A DNA stretch of 64,000 nt from contig JAAVTG010000611.1 in the NCBI GenBank assembly GCA_011947345.1, forward strand, positions 62,001 to 126,000. The letters are read 5' to 3'. The translations under genes and the position numbers were made by a program. This document shows positions 44,469 to 55,101 of the stretch, piece after piece (the first letter of the stretch is position 1; the number at the start of each line of letters is the position of its first letter). A model generated the notes under the pieces. The model searched no databases and was not told the DNA's origin. It worked only from the letters and a program-made list of their open reading frames with translations. Source of the stretch: Phytophthora quininea (lineage: Eukaryota; Oomycota; Peronosporomycetes; Peronosporales; Peronosporaceae).

Positions 44469-46415
44469 TCACGCTTTCTCATTCACCACTTCATAATACG
44501 CGACGCGCAGAGCAACGTTGTCCACGGTTGCTTGTTTAAATAAGACCTGGATGGGATTCAGCTCAAACACATTACCTGTTCTTCGTCCGGCACAAGTACT
44601 GCTGGCAACAAATGGTTTTCCCAGCTCCTGGAGAACTGTTGCGTCGTGCGTGTGTTTTCGCGTCCTGGTTAACTGCAGCAAGCAAAACCAAAGCTCGCCT
44701 TTGTGTCTGCATTTCAAAACAGCATTCACTGGTTCAAAGAAGCGGGTCGCCGGGATCCAGTAGTCCAGCTCACAGGGCGATGCCGCCCAGCTCTTCATCA
44801 GCGAAATGACCTCTTCCTCGTTTTCACCTTTACACTCGATTAAAGGTAATGAATCACATTTGATGCAGTCTGCTTTGCTGAACCAGTTTCCCCGTTGGCC
44901 CTGAGTTGCAACATTCTCATTCTCGAGGCAAGACCACTGAAAACAAATGGGACGCTGACAATACACTTGGCAATGAATCCGCGCCTTGAAGGCAACCTCC
45001 TCCAGATAATTATCGCGCATTTGACGGGCAAATGTCATGAGCACCGCGAAGAAGTCGGGCTTCATCGACGCTGCCAAACGGCGCAAAACGAACGGAGACG
45101 TCACACACGTTCTCCTCTTGAACGGATCCAAATAATCGTCAATATTCGAGATATCCACCACTCCTATCATACGGATGCAGTTCACCCGAATAAGCCAGGA
45201 AGGACAAGAGCAAAGAATCTGCTACCCCGGACTCCTTGACACATTTTATCGCCATCGTTGCATTGGCTCTGGCCGTGTCACTGGTAAACGCGCTCCAATT
45301 CCCACCGGAGATAAAATACCGTTCAGCAGCTTCGTCAGGAATGTAGTTCTTGAGCTTGCTGCCTAGGTCTTCCAAATCTTCTTGTCTCCAATACGGCACT
45401 AAACAGAGCACAAGAAGATCGGCAGATTCACTCTTCACATCGAATTGACCGGACATTGCCAGCATTCTATACGCGTTGGACAGGACTTTGTGTCGAAGGT
45501 CATCCTGGGGGAAACCATCGAGACAGAACCAGCAATCATCAACCGGGTCCAAGCTAACGTCCCTCACCGCTTTGTAGAGGGATTTATACACGGCAGCATC
45601 AGGGTCATCCCACTCGTAATAGGAACCTTTGTAAAATAACCGCGTAGTTGGCAGGCGAACACCATCAGCGACTTGGCGAGACCAAACGACCGGCATGTTC
45701 TTCTCGATCGCAATGTAAAAGCAGAGCAAGGCCAAGATGCAGCTCTTCCCCGTCCCTGGGCCTCCGACGAGGATAAACTGCTTTTCGCTCCGTTCGTTTT
45801 TGGGACCTCCGTCAAGATTGGCACGGTAACGAGTCTTGACAAGTCTCAACACCTGCAGGATCTCCTCTCGAATGTAAAACCCAGCACCAGTAAACCCCAC
45901 AATATCACAAATCGCGTCGATGGCCACCACACTTTTGCGGTCCTTCTCCGTCCAGTCGAACAAATTGAAGACTGTCGCGCCTTCCTCCTGACTGACGTTT
46001 TTCTCCGGTAAACGGCCCTTGGTCCTGGCACGCTGTAGCAGCTCTTGAAACGTTGGCTTCAATGCAAACAGCCCTCTTTCAGTAGAGGTTCGTCTCCAGC
46101 GGTAGCTTGCTCTCTCAGTCTTTTGTGGGGCACGACTGCAGTCGCCACTCGGGAATTATTTTCACTAGCTCGTGAATCTGCTCGGACTCGAGGGCTGGCA
46201 TCTCGTTCATTGCTATCAGCTTCTGGATCTTGAACGTTGCATTCAGCGCTCTCTCTTGAGCAGTCGTAGCATCGATGTACTTCTTCACAGGGTCGTTGGG
46301 ATCTTGTGGGCACGCACCTCTGGCCCGCGCTCTTGCGACGGGACCAACAGCAGGTAACAAACTCTGTTTTTTCTTGTCACCAACTTTGGTAAGAACCGTG
46401 GCGAACTACAGCTCC
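44469..46415 (-). pseudogene. headerless Crinkler copy B: P-loop segment joined to C-terminal part
   Basis: Minus strand, unflipped order. A linker (GPVARARARGACPQDPNDPV) leads to IQKLIAMNEMPALESEQIHE, then LKPTFQELLQRARTKGRL, Walker A GGPGTGKSCI and VVWSRQVADGV, running straight through the 45641 join into LFYKGSYYEWDD, DCWFCLDGFPQDDL and the C-terminal LLQLTRTRKHTHDA. There is no header because the palindrome turns at 46416. Frame changes: near 46165 and 46078 (A-runs) and near 45170 (shared by all copies). In the nuclease-like part the Asp expected before the beta strand is Asn (EPVNAVLKC). Confidence 0.7.
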
Positions 46416-47587
46416 GGTTATTCTACAAAGGTTCCTATTACGAGTGGGATGACCCTGATGCTGCCGTGTATAAATCCCTCTACAAAGCGGTGAGGGACGT
46501 TAGCTTGGACCCGGTTGATGATTGCTGGTTCTGTCTCGATGGTTTCCCCCAGGATGACCTTCGACACAAAGTCCTGTCCAACGCGTATAGAATGCTGGCA
46601 ATGTCCGGTCAATTCGATGTGAAGAGTGAATCTGCCGATCTTCTTGTGCTCTGTTTAGTGCCGTATTGGAGACAAGAAGATTTGGAAGACCTAGGCAGCA
46701 AGCTCAAGAACTACATTCCTGACGAAGCTGCTGAACGGTATTTTATCTCCGGTGGGAATTGGAGCGCGTTTACCAGTGACACGGCCAGAGCCAATGCAAC
46801 GATGGCGATAAAATGTGTCAAGGAGTCCGGGGTAGCAGATTCTTTGCTCTTGTCCTTCCTGGCTTATTCGGGTGAACTGCATCCGTATGATAGGAGTGGT
46901 GGATATCTCGAATATTGACGATTATTTGGATCCGTTCAAGAGGAGAACGTGTGTGACGTCTCCGTTCGTTTTGCGCCGTTTGGCAGCGTCGATGAAGCCC
47001 GACTTCTTCGCGGTGCTCATGACATTGCCCGTCAAATGCGCGATAATTATCTGGAGGAGGTTGCCTTCAAGGCGCGGATTCATTGCCAAGTGTATTGTCA
47101 GCGTCCCATTTGTTTTCAGTGGTCTTGCCTCGAGAATGAGAATGTTGCAACTCAGGGCCAACGGGGAAACTGGTTCAGCAAAGCAGACTGCATCAAATGT
47201 GATTCATTACCTTTAATCGAGTGTAAAGGTGAAAACGAGGAAGAGGTCATTTCGCTGATGAAGAGCTGGGCGGCATCGCCCTGTGAGCTGGACTACTGGA
47301 TCCCGGCGACCCGCTTCTTTGAACCAGTGAATGCTGTTTTGAAATGCAGACACAAAGGCGAGCTTTGGTTTTGCTTGCTGCAGTTAACCAGGACGCGAAA
47401 ACACACGCACGACGCAACAGTTCTCCAGGAGCTGGGAAAACCATTTGTTGCCAGCAGTACTTGTGCCGGACGAAGAACAGGTAATGTGTTTGAGCTGAAT
47501 CCCATCCAGGTCTTATTTAAACAAGCAACCGTGGACAACGTTGCTCTGCGCGTCGCGTATTATGAAGTGGTGAATGAGAAAGCGTGA
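46416..47587 (+). pseudogene. headerless Crinkler half-copy C: C-terminal part only
   Basis: Mirror of the C-terminal part of copy B. It begins at the palindrome turn (RLFYKGSYYEWDD) with no P-loop, runs to TGA at 47585-47587 (ending YEVVNEKA), and changes frame near 46900 (as in A and B) and near 47028, where it has two T's and copy B has three. Its left join (GGTTATT after the flipped segment) is the same as in copy A, so A and this side share one rearranged ancestor. Confidence 0.7.
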
Positions 47588-47642
47588 CTGCTTTCGTTAG
47601 CTCGGCTGAATCCTTTCAATACCTTTTTTACATACCGGTACA

Positions 47643-48077
47643 TTAGCGGCGATTCACCAATGGCTTTTCAATATGTTGCATGCACTCTTCACACACTTTT
47701 AACTTGACTTTGCTAGGCATTTTCACACGAAGCACCGTATCGCCTGCTGCGATCAGTTCACGTGCTCCAAAGACTTGGGGTGCGTACTGCAGTGCCAAAT
47801 TCCAGCGGAATGGGGCCAATTCCGGCGGATTTTTCTTTCCAATCGATCCGCTGGTGCGTACTGCATATAACTCGAGCGGAAAAAATAGCCATATTCCAGC
47901 GGATTGAGCACGAGCTGCCTTTTTAAACACATATTTTCCAACGCGAACATTTTGTTTCATGAACGAATGCTGTTTGACAACAACCTCGCCATCTCTACCA
48001 GCCACGAATACGAGATAGCTTCGCCACATATCGGATGCTATCTTACCGCGAATCTGATTCATTGACGCGTCGTCCAT
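47643..48077 (-). CDS. uncharacterised 144-residue frame, right arm
   Basis: Identical mirror of 43977-44411 (MDDASMNQIRGKIASDMW ... EKPLVNRR). Its preservation reflects the recency of the inner palindrome rather than selection. Confidence 0.3.
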   Translation of the reverse strand: MDDASMNQIRGKIASDMWRSYLVFVAGRDGEVVVKQHSFMKQNVRVGKYVFKKAARAQSAGIWLFFPLELYAVRTSGSIGKKNPPELAPFRWNLALQYAPQVFGARELIAAGDTVLRVKMPSKVKLKVCEECMQHIEKPLVNRR

Positions 48078-48079
48078 CT

Positions 48080-48627
48080 CGTCAGTTCCAATAGCTCTCT
48101 GTTTGGCAACGTCGATGCCTTCAACGACGAGAACGTATCCGCCGACAATCCGAGTGACGATGATGAAGATGATAACTCTGGCGAAGCTAGCGACGAGGAA
48201 GAAGAGACGGAAGAATCAGCGGCTAATGGCCCTCGCCGCCGCAGCCGTGGTCGCCGATCATCGCTCAGTCCGTCCCAGGAAGGCGACAATAACGACGGTT
48301 GATCCAAGCGCCACAAGAGCAAGGGGGAGAAAATGACCGAGGCCATCTTGGAGCTTGCTGTTGCTCACAAGACGCTTGCGGACACTGGTGCAGCTTGCCG
48401 AGAGGGTGATCGTACGTGCAAACTTTCGCGGTCTGACGTTGCGATCAAGGAGTTCAAGGACCAGCTAGCGAGCACGATTAAGGAGGCTGCACGTTTCCGG
48501 TTTATTCAACTGCTGGCCACGAACCCGAACGCCGCAACGATGTACTGCGGCATGGACGACAAGTGTAGATTCTACTTTGTCCAGGAGTTTTTGGGATTTC
48601 CAGTAGAAAACGTAGTAGTTCAGCAAG
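48080..48627 (+). pseudogene. uncharacterised acidic/basic nuclear-type protein fragment, right arm
   Basis: The frame opens without a visible ATG (LVSSNSSLFGNVDAFNDENV), passes an acidic tract (DDDEDDNSGEASDEEEETEE) and an arginine-rich patch (RRRSRGRRSS), and meets TGA at 48300-48302. It resumes in frame (KRHKSKGEK), and from ATG 48333 reads MTEAILELAVAHKTLADTG, FKDQLASTIKEAARF and MYCGMDDKCRFYFVQEFLGF, to a possible splice donor (CAAG/GTAGGT at 48627/48628). Acidic plus basic tracts suggest a nuclear or chromatin-linked protein. It may belong to a transposon. Either the TGA is a real nonsense change or the gene proper begins at 48333. Confidence 0.4.
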
Positions 48628-48945
48628 GTAGGTTGTCTCCTCTACAACTAAATACACGTTTGCTTTTGATGCTCTCGGTTTTGACTACATTTGACGGTTT
48701 AAACTGGCGGATCGGTGAGCAGTGAAATCGTGCACTGCAAACAAAACAGCGGAAACGACAATCCGTCGGATCATTGCAGCGGAATGGCAGTACGCAGCCT
48801 TGGTCCATCTAAACTTTTGCTTTTGACAGTCCAACCAATTATGCACACCCTGTTTTGTGATATTTTATGCCTCGCTCAGGTACGATGTCAAAGTCTGTCG
48901 CGCTTTCCACCTTCAAAAGAACTTCACAGTCAGAGCAGAACTGGC

Positions 48946-50860
48946 ATGGAGGACGACACGCTGAAGCTCTTCTGTGCGGTCGTTGGTGAGGAAGGAAATC
49001 CGTTCCCGGTTGTCATCAAGACAAGTGAGACGGCGGGGGACCTGGCGGAGAAGGTCAAAACGCAGCAGATGTACAATTTTGCCGCCAGCAGAATGAGACT
49101 CTATGTGGCGAACACTAAACCCAAGAAGCCCGGCGAAGAGAAACACAAAGGCAAGTGGCTGTCAGACGAGAGTGCCGCCGCTCAAGAGCTGGTTGTTGGA
49201 GATATCCACCAAGATATTCAGACGATGATCGACGGAGACCAGATGACGCCCACGAGGCCTTTGCAGTACTTGCTGTTTGAGAAGAACAATATGCCGCAGC
49301 CCTCCACTGGCCAGATCCACGTGCTGGTGAAAATTACAACAAAAAAACAGCGTGTTCTGGCACACAGCGAAGATCTGTGGGATGCGCGCACGCCCTGGAC
49401 ACCGCACACATACGACCCAGAATCTTCGTATTTCTTGCTCCAAGAAGAGGATGTCGATCGTTCAGGACTCCCACTTGGACGCCAAATGCTATACTGCAGA
49501 CCCAGATTCCATGCGCAATTTGATTTTTACGACAAGACGTGATGGAGGCCGGCCATTTGGGGTGGATCATCGGTCCTCCTGGAACGGGAAAGTCGACCAC
49601 GGCGATGGCATTTGCATCAACCATTGGAAGCGAAGGGTGGACAGTGACGTGGATCCATTTATCAGAGAGCGACGAGTGGGAATGTATTCGTTTCGACCAA
49701 AACGAACGGAAGACGCGATTGGTCAACGTTGCTGCTGCGGACGAAATGCGGAACGAAATAATGCAGGTGGTGAACAGTGGTGGGGATAAACATCTTGTGA
49801 TCGCCGATGGATGGAAAGATGAAATTTCGTATGGAACGCTGACTAAAACGTGCGTGTCGTGGTTACTGAGAGGAAAGGGGGACACACGACGGCTGGCGTT
49901 TATCTACTCGGTTGCTTCTCGACAGAAAAAGACTTTGACCTGGAGAAAAGATGCCGTGCACGTGAGTTTCCTGTGTGGTCGTGGACTCTGCAAGAATACT
50001 TGGAGGCGGTAAAAAATGACGACGTATTTGCGAGCGTCTCGGCATATCTTGACGCTCCTGGGGACGCAAATGCGTCTCGGGAAGCAATGGTAGAAGCCAA
50101 GTACTACTACGCTGGTGGATCCTGTCGTTTCATGTTCTTCTACAATACTAGAGAAGTGATAACGGAGCTGAGGCATGCTGTGGAGTCTGCAGCAACAGCT
50201 GAATCTGCCACTGAAGCTGGCCCACGTTCAACAGGAAGTGTCAACCGCCTGAGAGCTATGTTTCGTAAAGGATCGAACAAAGTGTGGCCAGTGATCAGTC
50301 GATTTGCCGCCGAAGTTATTAGCATCGAAAGCGGCCCAGATACAATTAAGAAGTTCATGGCACTACGTGCGAAAGACTCGAATCCATCGCTGAACGGATG
50401 GATGCTGGAAATGGTGTTCTTTGCACATCTTCGTAAGGGTGGTCTCGACATTTTGGACAAGAGCGGAAATAAGACGGGCGAATGGGTAGAATCGGATGTT
50501 GACATTGAAGACGGCGTGCCAGAAACCATTCCGGAGGATGATACAATATGGATCAAACCTTTGAACTGGAAGCAAGGAGGCTACGACGCTATTATGGTGT
50601 CGCGGGCTGAAGGTCTCGTGCGATTCGTGCAAGTGACAAGGGCCAAAAAGCATTCTCTTCGATTGGACTTCATGTATGCCTGGATCAAGGCACTAGGAGA
50701 CTCGACCCAGAGTTTCACTGTCGAGACAGTGGAAGTGGTTGTTTTGGTGGAACGAACGAAGCTTACTACATTTAAGATCTCACCCAGCTCGGTGGTTGGG
50801 CAGGGACTTTTTCCCCGTTTAAATGGCCGAAAGGCAAGGAGCTCGAGCACGTACGTATAG
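48946..50860 (+). CDS. Crinkler (CRN) with P-loop NTPase and REase-like nuclease, right-arm copy
   Basis: The most complete CRN in the window, about 638 residues. The header (MEDDTLKLFCAVVGEEGNPF) is open through the five-G run at 49035-49039, then come LRLYVANTKPKKP (LFLAK-like), QIHVLVKI, and a NTPase with Walker A GPPGTGKSTT (about residue 210) and Walker B-like KHLVIADGWKDE. The C-terminal REase-like domain has YDAIMV (about 545) and FVQVTRAKKH, whose D...Q-x-T...K fits a PD-(D/E)XK core. Breaks: a five-T run at 49524-49528 (six in the mirror copy) and a frame change near 49960 shared by all copies. CRNs lack a clear signal peptide in many species. Expected action is in the host cell nucleus (family knowledge). 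Confidence 0.75.
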
Positions 50861-50885
50861 TCGGCATGAAGCCGTTGCTCGAACT

Positions 50886-51090
50886 CTAAGTACCTGTTTG
50901 CTGCTGGCTGTCCACGCAGTCGACAGGTACGGTAAGAATAATTTCATTGTTCTCTCTGGTAGCGTCCCAGTCATGCCAGTTGATACTTCCGTAGTTTCCG
51001 TTACAGCAGGCAGCACAATCTTCTTCATTGGTCGTGTTGTCTGTCGTCCAAGCATCCTGTATGGTATAGCCTGTGAGCCGCGAACACGAA
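50886..51090 (-). pseudogene. PAN/apple-like domain fragment, right arm
   Basis: Mirror copy of 40966-41170 with the same cysteine pattern (DCAACCNGNYGSINWHDW). It has no own start or signal peptide. Confidence 0.4.
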
Positions 51091-51119
51091 GAAGGCCTGC
51101 TCGAACCCAACGCCCCGGC

Positions 51120-51242
51120 AAGGCGTAGCTGTTGAACTCGACCGTCAGGAACGTGGGGAAGTTCAACATCGACAACGCCATTTTTCTTCACGATTGGAAA
51201 GCCAGCGAGAACATTGAGAACGGCGCCAAGATGGACTGGTGA
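51120..51242 (+). pseudogene. C-terminal fragment of a crystallin-like secreted protein, right arm
   Basis: Mirror of 40813-40935 with an open frame here: NSTVRNVGKFNIDNAIF to ENIENGAKMDW, then TGA at 51240-51242. The T-run is one base shorter than on the left arm. Confidence 0.55.
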
Positions 51243-51273
51243 ATAATATACTACGTAGTACTTCGTGGCTGAC

Positions 51274-51326
51274 GATAGTTACTTTTCGCGTGGTGCTTGT
51301 ATTCGTCGAGTTGACAATCAAAACCT
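51274..51326 (+). repeat. dispersed short repeat copy, right arm
   Basis: Mirror of 40729-40778, lying between the crystallin-like fragment and the 3' end of kinase copy 3. The identity between inner arms fades at about this point. Confidence 0.5.
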
Positions 51327-51347
51327 TGATCCGAGACCAAGATAGAC

Positions 51348-54300
51348 TCATTCACAGGAAGGAACAGGTGTTTCAAATTGACGTGAAACAAATCCTCGGA
51401 ATGTTTGCTGGTCCGCTACAAGTCGAAGCGCTCGAACCACCGATCGGATATCTGGTCGCTCTTCCGGACGAAGACAGCACATCCCTTGTACGAGCGACCA
51501 TTGACTTGTGGAGAATGCACTTGACTTTGGTGGCAGTCTTCCTCGCCGCGCATGGAAGCTCACGGCAGCATCAGGAAGCTCACGACCCCACGGAAAGTTG
51601 TCGGTCACTGCTTCGACGATGCACATGCCCAGCGAGAAAATATCTGACGCTTTGGTCGCGGGTTGCGCAGCTGAACCTTGACACTCTGGCGCTTTCCAGC
51701 GCAGCGCTCCAACGGGACTACCAGAGATTGTTGCCGTGTCCGAGACCACAGCACTGAGTCCAAAGTCGGTCAGCTTTGCGCGATCATCACTACCCACCAA
51801 AATATTGTCGCCTTTTAGATCCGCGTGTACAATGCCACGCTCATGTAAAAATTCCAATCCAAGTGCAGCCTCGTAAAGCTTCTCCCATGCAAGAATTTTG
51901 CGATCGGAATTGGTAGATGAAGCTCGTAGAAACTCTACAAGAGTACCTTTTGCTGCATATTCACACACAAAGAAAGGTTGTCCAACATGACAAGCACCAA
52001 AGAGCGTGATCACATGCGGATGGTTTAAGCGAAACCAAATGTCCGCTTCGTGCTTGAATATGGATTCGCCACCGCTCGGTGAGGGCCTACCATCTCGACT
52101 CGTGCTCGATCGCATCACTCTTTGAGGACCACTGGCGTATTGAGCCACATCCCTCGATGAACAGATCCAAACGACCCTCGACCGAGATGCTGCTGCTCCG
52201 AGCGCAAGTCCACTTCGTACGGTGGTAGAAACCACTCAGGAAGCTCCATCGACAACGTTTTCGTCTGATCAAGGACCTCTTTAAGCACAAGCTCGATCGT
52301 TTCCACCTCCTCGCTAGTGTATTTGCTTGCATAATGTTCCCGCTCAAACTCCAGCACAGCCAAAAAGCCATGAACTTGCCGCATCCAGATGTCTGAGCCG
52401 GATACATCGCCAGCATCCTCCTCAAGTTCGTTCAAGGCCGAGGAAATATCAGAAAGTGCTTCGCGCAATTGATGGGCTTGAGATCTTCGCGACGTTGTCC
52501 ACTGTTGCTCCCAGTCGTGATGCAAAGGCTCAGCGCTTAAGATCTTCAGCTCATGAAACCTTGCAGTCGATACAAGTTGGTCCAGCTCGCGATGCAGCTC
52601 GTAGATCCGCTGGGAATTTTTCCGACCTAAAGCGAGACACACTGCACGGTTTCCTTTGGAAACTACTGGCGTCTCTGCAACGAGCAAATGAAAGCGCGAC
52701 GCGATACTGTTCCAGCTCTCGATAGCTTTGGTGTAACGCCGACTACGGCCAGTTCCTTCGTCGATGTTTGGTACATCCGGGAGATGCGTAGCAATATCAG
52801 TTAGTCTTACTTCAAGCTGCTTCTTCATATCCAATTCAAAAGCTGTTCCAGCCTCAGAGGTGATGCCTTCATCGCCCAACAACATTTGAATCGGAGTCAA
52901 CAGATCCTCAAAGGATGACGCTAACTCGGAATTCGTAGGAGCAAGCTGGGAGGGACTCGAGACTTCGTCAATAATTCGTTGGATATCGTAAATAACAGCG
53001 TTGATAGTCAGCCTTTCACTCGCATCAGAGGTGCACATGAGCTGTACTAGACGCCATTGATCTGTACTGAAACCTTGCGGCTGCTGCCGTGGGGCGTGTT
53101 TCCAAGACGCGTTTCGACGGCCAGCGATCTCGAGTATGCACATTCCTAGCGCATAAATATCACCCGAAAGACGTTCATCATTGCCGTTTACTTCTTGCAG
53201 AGCTCCATTCTCACCGAAACCTGCAATCTTCGTGACGCCATCGCTACCCACCAACAGATTCCTAACCTGCAGATTTCCATGGACCAACCCACGCTCATGG
53301 AGATATTGCAGGCCTTGCGAAGCTTCAAGAAGTTTCTGCCACACGAGTTTTGTCCAATTCTCACCACGCTGTCGATCCAGGAAGCCGCGCAACTGACCGT
53401 GCACGGCATTTTCACAGACAAAGTAGCGCCTGCTGTGATCGCTATCACCAAGTTCGCACGCTCCAAAGAGCTTTAGGATATTGGGATGGTTTAAAGAAAT
53501 CCAGCGCTTGACGTCGTCCTCAAACACTTCGCTGGCAATCACATTTCGATCTTGTTGATCCACGAGAGCCTTCTGGAGAATAACAGGCGTATCCAGCCAC
53601 GTTCCGAATCGTAGCGTTCGTTGTGTAGACGTTTGTCCATCCATACTGATTTCGTGAGCAGATATCCGCCATCTCGCAGAATCCACTTCAGTCGGCTGCT
53701 TATCGGTGAACTCCGATGAAGACTTCGTAAGTAGCTGTGAACGGCGCCAGTCCGGTAGCGACGACTTCTTGACCAGTGCTAAATGCTCTCTTCGCACCAT
53801 TTCCGAGGTAATTTTTCCAGAGCCTTCACCATCCCGAAACAATTCGGTCTTGCCGAATTCTTCGGTAACAAAATTTAACAGTTGCTGCTCTCTCGCAGTA
53901 AGACGTGCTTGCTGCGCATTCCAGAACGAAACAAGCTGGTAGATTTCCTGCAGCTGCGTATTTAGTCCCTGCTCATCAGCCTGCTTCATCTCTTCAAGTA
54001 AAGCACACTCCGTCTTCAAAATGTCTTCAAAATACTGCATCTGCTGCGTGCAATCCTCTTCCCAAACTTCAAAGCCCTTCTCAACCTGCTTCAGCTCCTC
54101 CGAGACTCCAAATTCCTGCAAGCAATCGGCCACAAGTGAATCCACGCGATCGTGCAGTGCCAACACGAACTTCTGTCGTTGCGGCACTTCCACAAACTCC
54201 TTCAGCGCCGTCAGACACGTTAGTGACTCGTTTTGAAACGGAGAATCATCTCCGGTTCGTCTTGTCGATTGCAGCAGCTTTAATATACCCATAACTCGCA

Positions 54301-54484
54301 ATTCCAGCTCCAGTAGCCGTTCTGAGCCGCTTTCATTGATTACTTGCCGATTTGCAACCGCCAGGCGATGCAGCAGCCCCTTGTACCCAGAAAAAGCTCT
54401 CTCCAAGACGCACAATCCGTAGAAGTCCGTAATGAGCGTCTGCGTCTCGTTCGCGAGCGCCACCGCGGCGGAAGACGCCTCCAT
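51348..54484 (-). CDS. tandem pseudokinase-kinase (TKL-like), copy 3, most complete
   Basis: About 1045 residues from ATG 54484 (MEASSAAVALANETQ). Residues 1-200 are helical (FEVWEEDCTQQMQYFEDIL), with no stop where copies 1 and 2 have TAG. A pseudokinase domain lies at about 285-530: VILQK keeps a lysine, but the catalytic loop is HGNLQVRN (about 403) and the DFG is AGFGENG. A second helical linker has the QLREALSDISSALNELEED block. A kinase domain lies at about 765-1020: GRGSFGSV, VVLK, HADLKGDNILV (about 890), TDFGLS, KAPEC. The HxD Arg is Ala (HAD), as in many TKL members. The single break near 52121 is in a T-run with three bases (four A's in copy 2); length plus one is a multiple of three. 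The substrate is unknown. Confidence 0.8.
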
Positions 54485-55066
54485 TTTCGGGGGGAAGGAC
54501 AAATCTTATCGGACTTCGAAGTGGATACAGTATATAAGTATTCAGAGGGTATGTGTTTCTGCAGGGTGCAAGGCAACTTCAAGTTGGTGATTGGATGCCA
54601 CGAGCAGGCACAGCCTGATGGGAAGCCTTGGCAATGAAGGAGCTAGCTGCTCCCCCAGCCTCCTGACGTGCTGACGGCCGTCGCTCCTGGTCATCTTCAA
54701 TGGGCATCCCAGCCGGCAGTTGCCGACCGATGACCAGCCTCAACCGCCGCTGCAACTGCTCCCGTCCCTGAGCTGTAGACGCGTGGCAATGATCACTGCG
54801 TTGCTGCACCGAATCTCGCAGTGATTTGTATAAGCCGCTTTGCTTTCGTTCACGCGGCAGCGAGCTGCCGACCACCGGCCGTCGCTGCTTGGGGTTCTCT
54901 CGCGTCTCTGGACAGCCACGAGATGGCTCAGCGCACATTCTTGTGGCGACATCGACGCTATACATGGATTAGGTAACCGCCCGGATGCCAACCGACCCGT
55001 CTACGGCTTTGAAGATGGGTATTTGCAGACCAACGTACGTCGACCGGACGCTTGCACTTGTTGGCC
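54485..55066. repeat. kinase upstream region and flank, LINE-free copy
   Basis: Matches 26603-26795 plus 30041-30417 without the LINE; the target site is single at 54656-54666. The region just upstream of the kinase start has TATATAAG (about 54532). Similarity ends at TTGGCC (55061-55066), exactly where the MULE begins in the other copies. Confidence 0.75.
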
Positions 55067-55101
55067 ACTTCTCCATCTTCCCGACAGCCACCAGAACCAA
55101 G

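Larger units (their letters stand above)
33762..55066. repeat. palindrome 2: large inverted repeat around a CRN P-loop segment
   Basis: The left arm runs from 33762 to 45641 with the LINE (34139-37383) as an interruption; the right arm runs from 46416 to 55066. Mirror sum is about 92055 and the spacer is 774 bp. The inner 4.9 kb of the arms (40735-45641 and 46416-51320) appear identical apart from homopolymer lengths, while the outer kinase parts differ by many substitutions. Confidence 0.8.
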
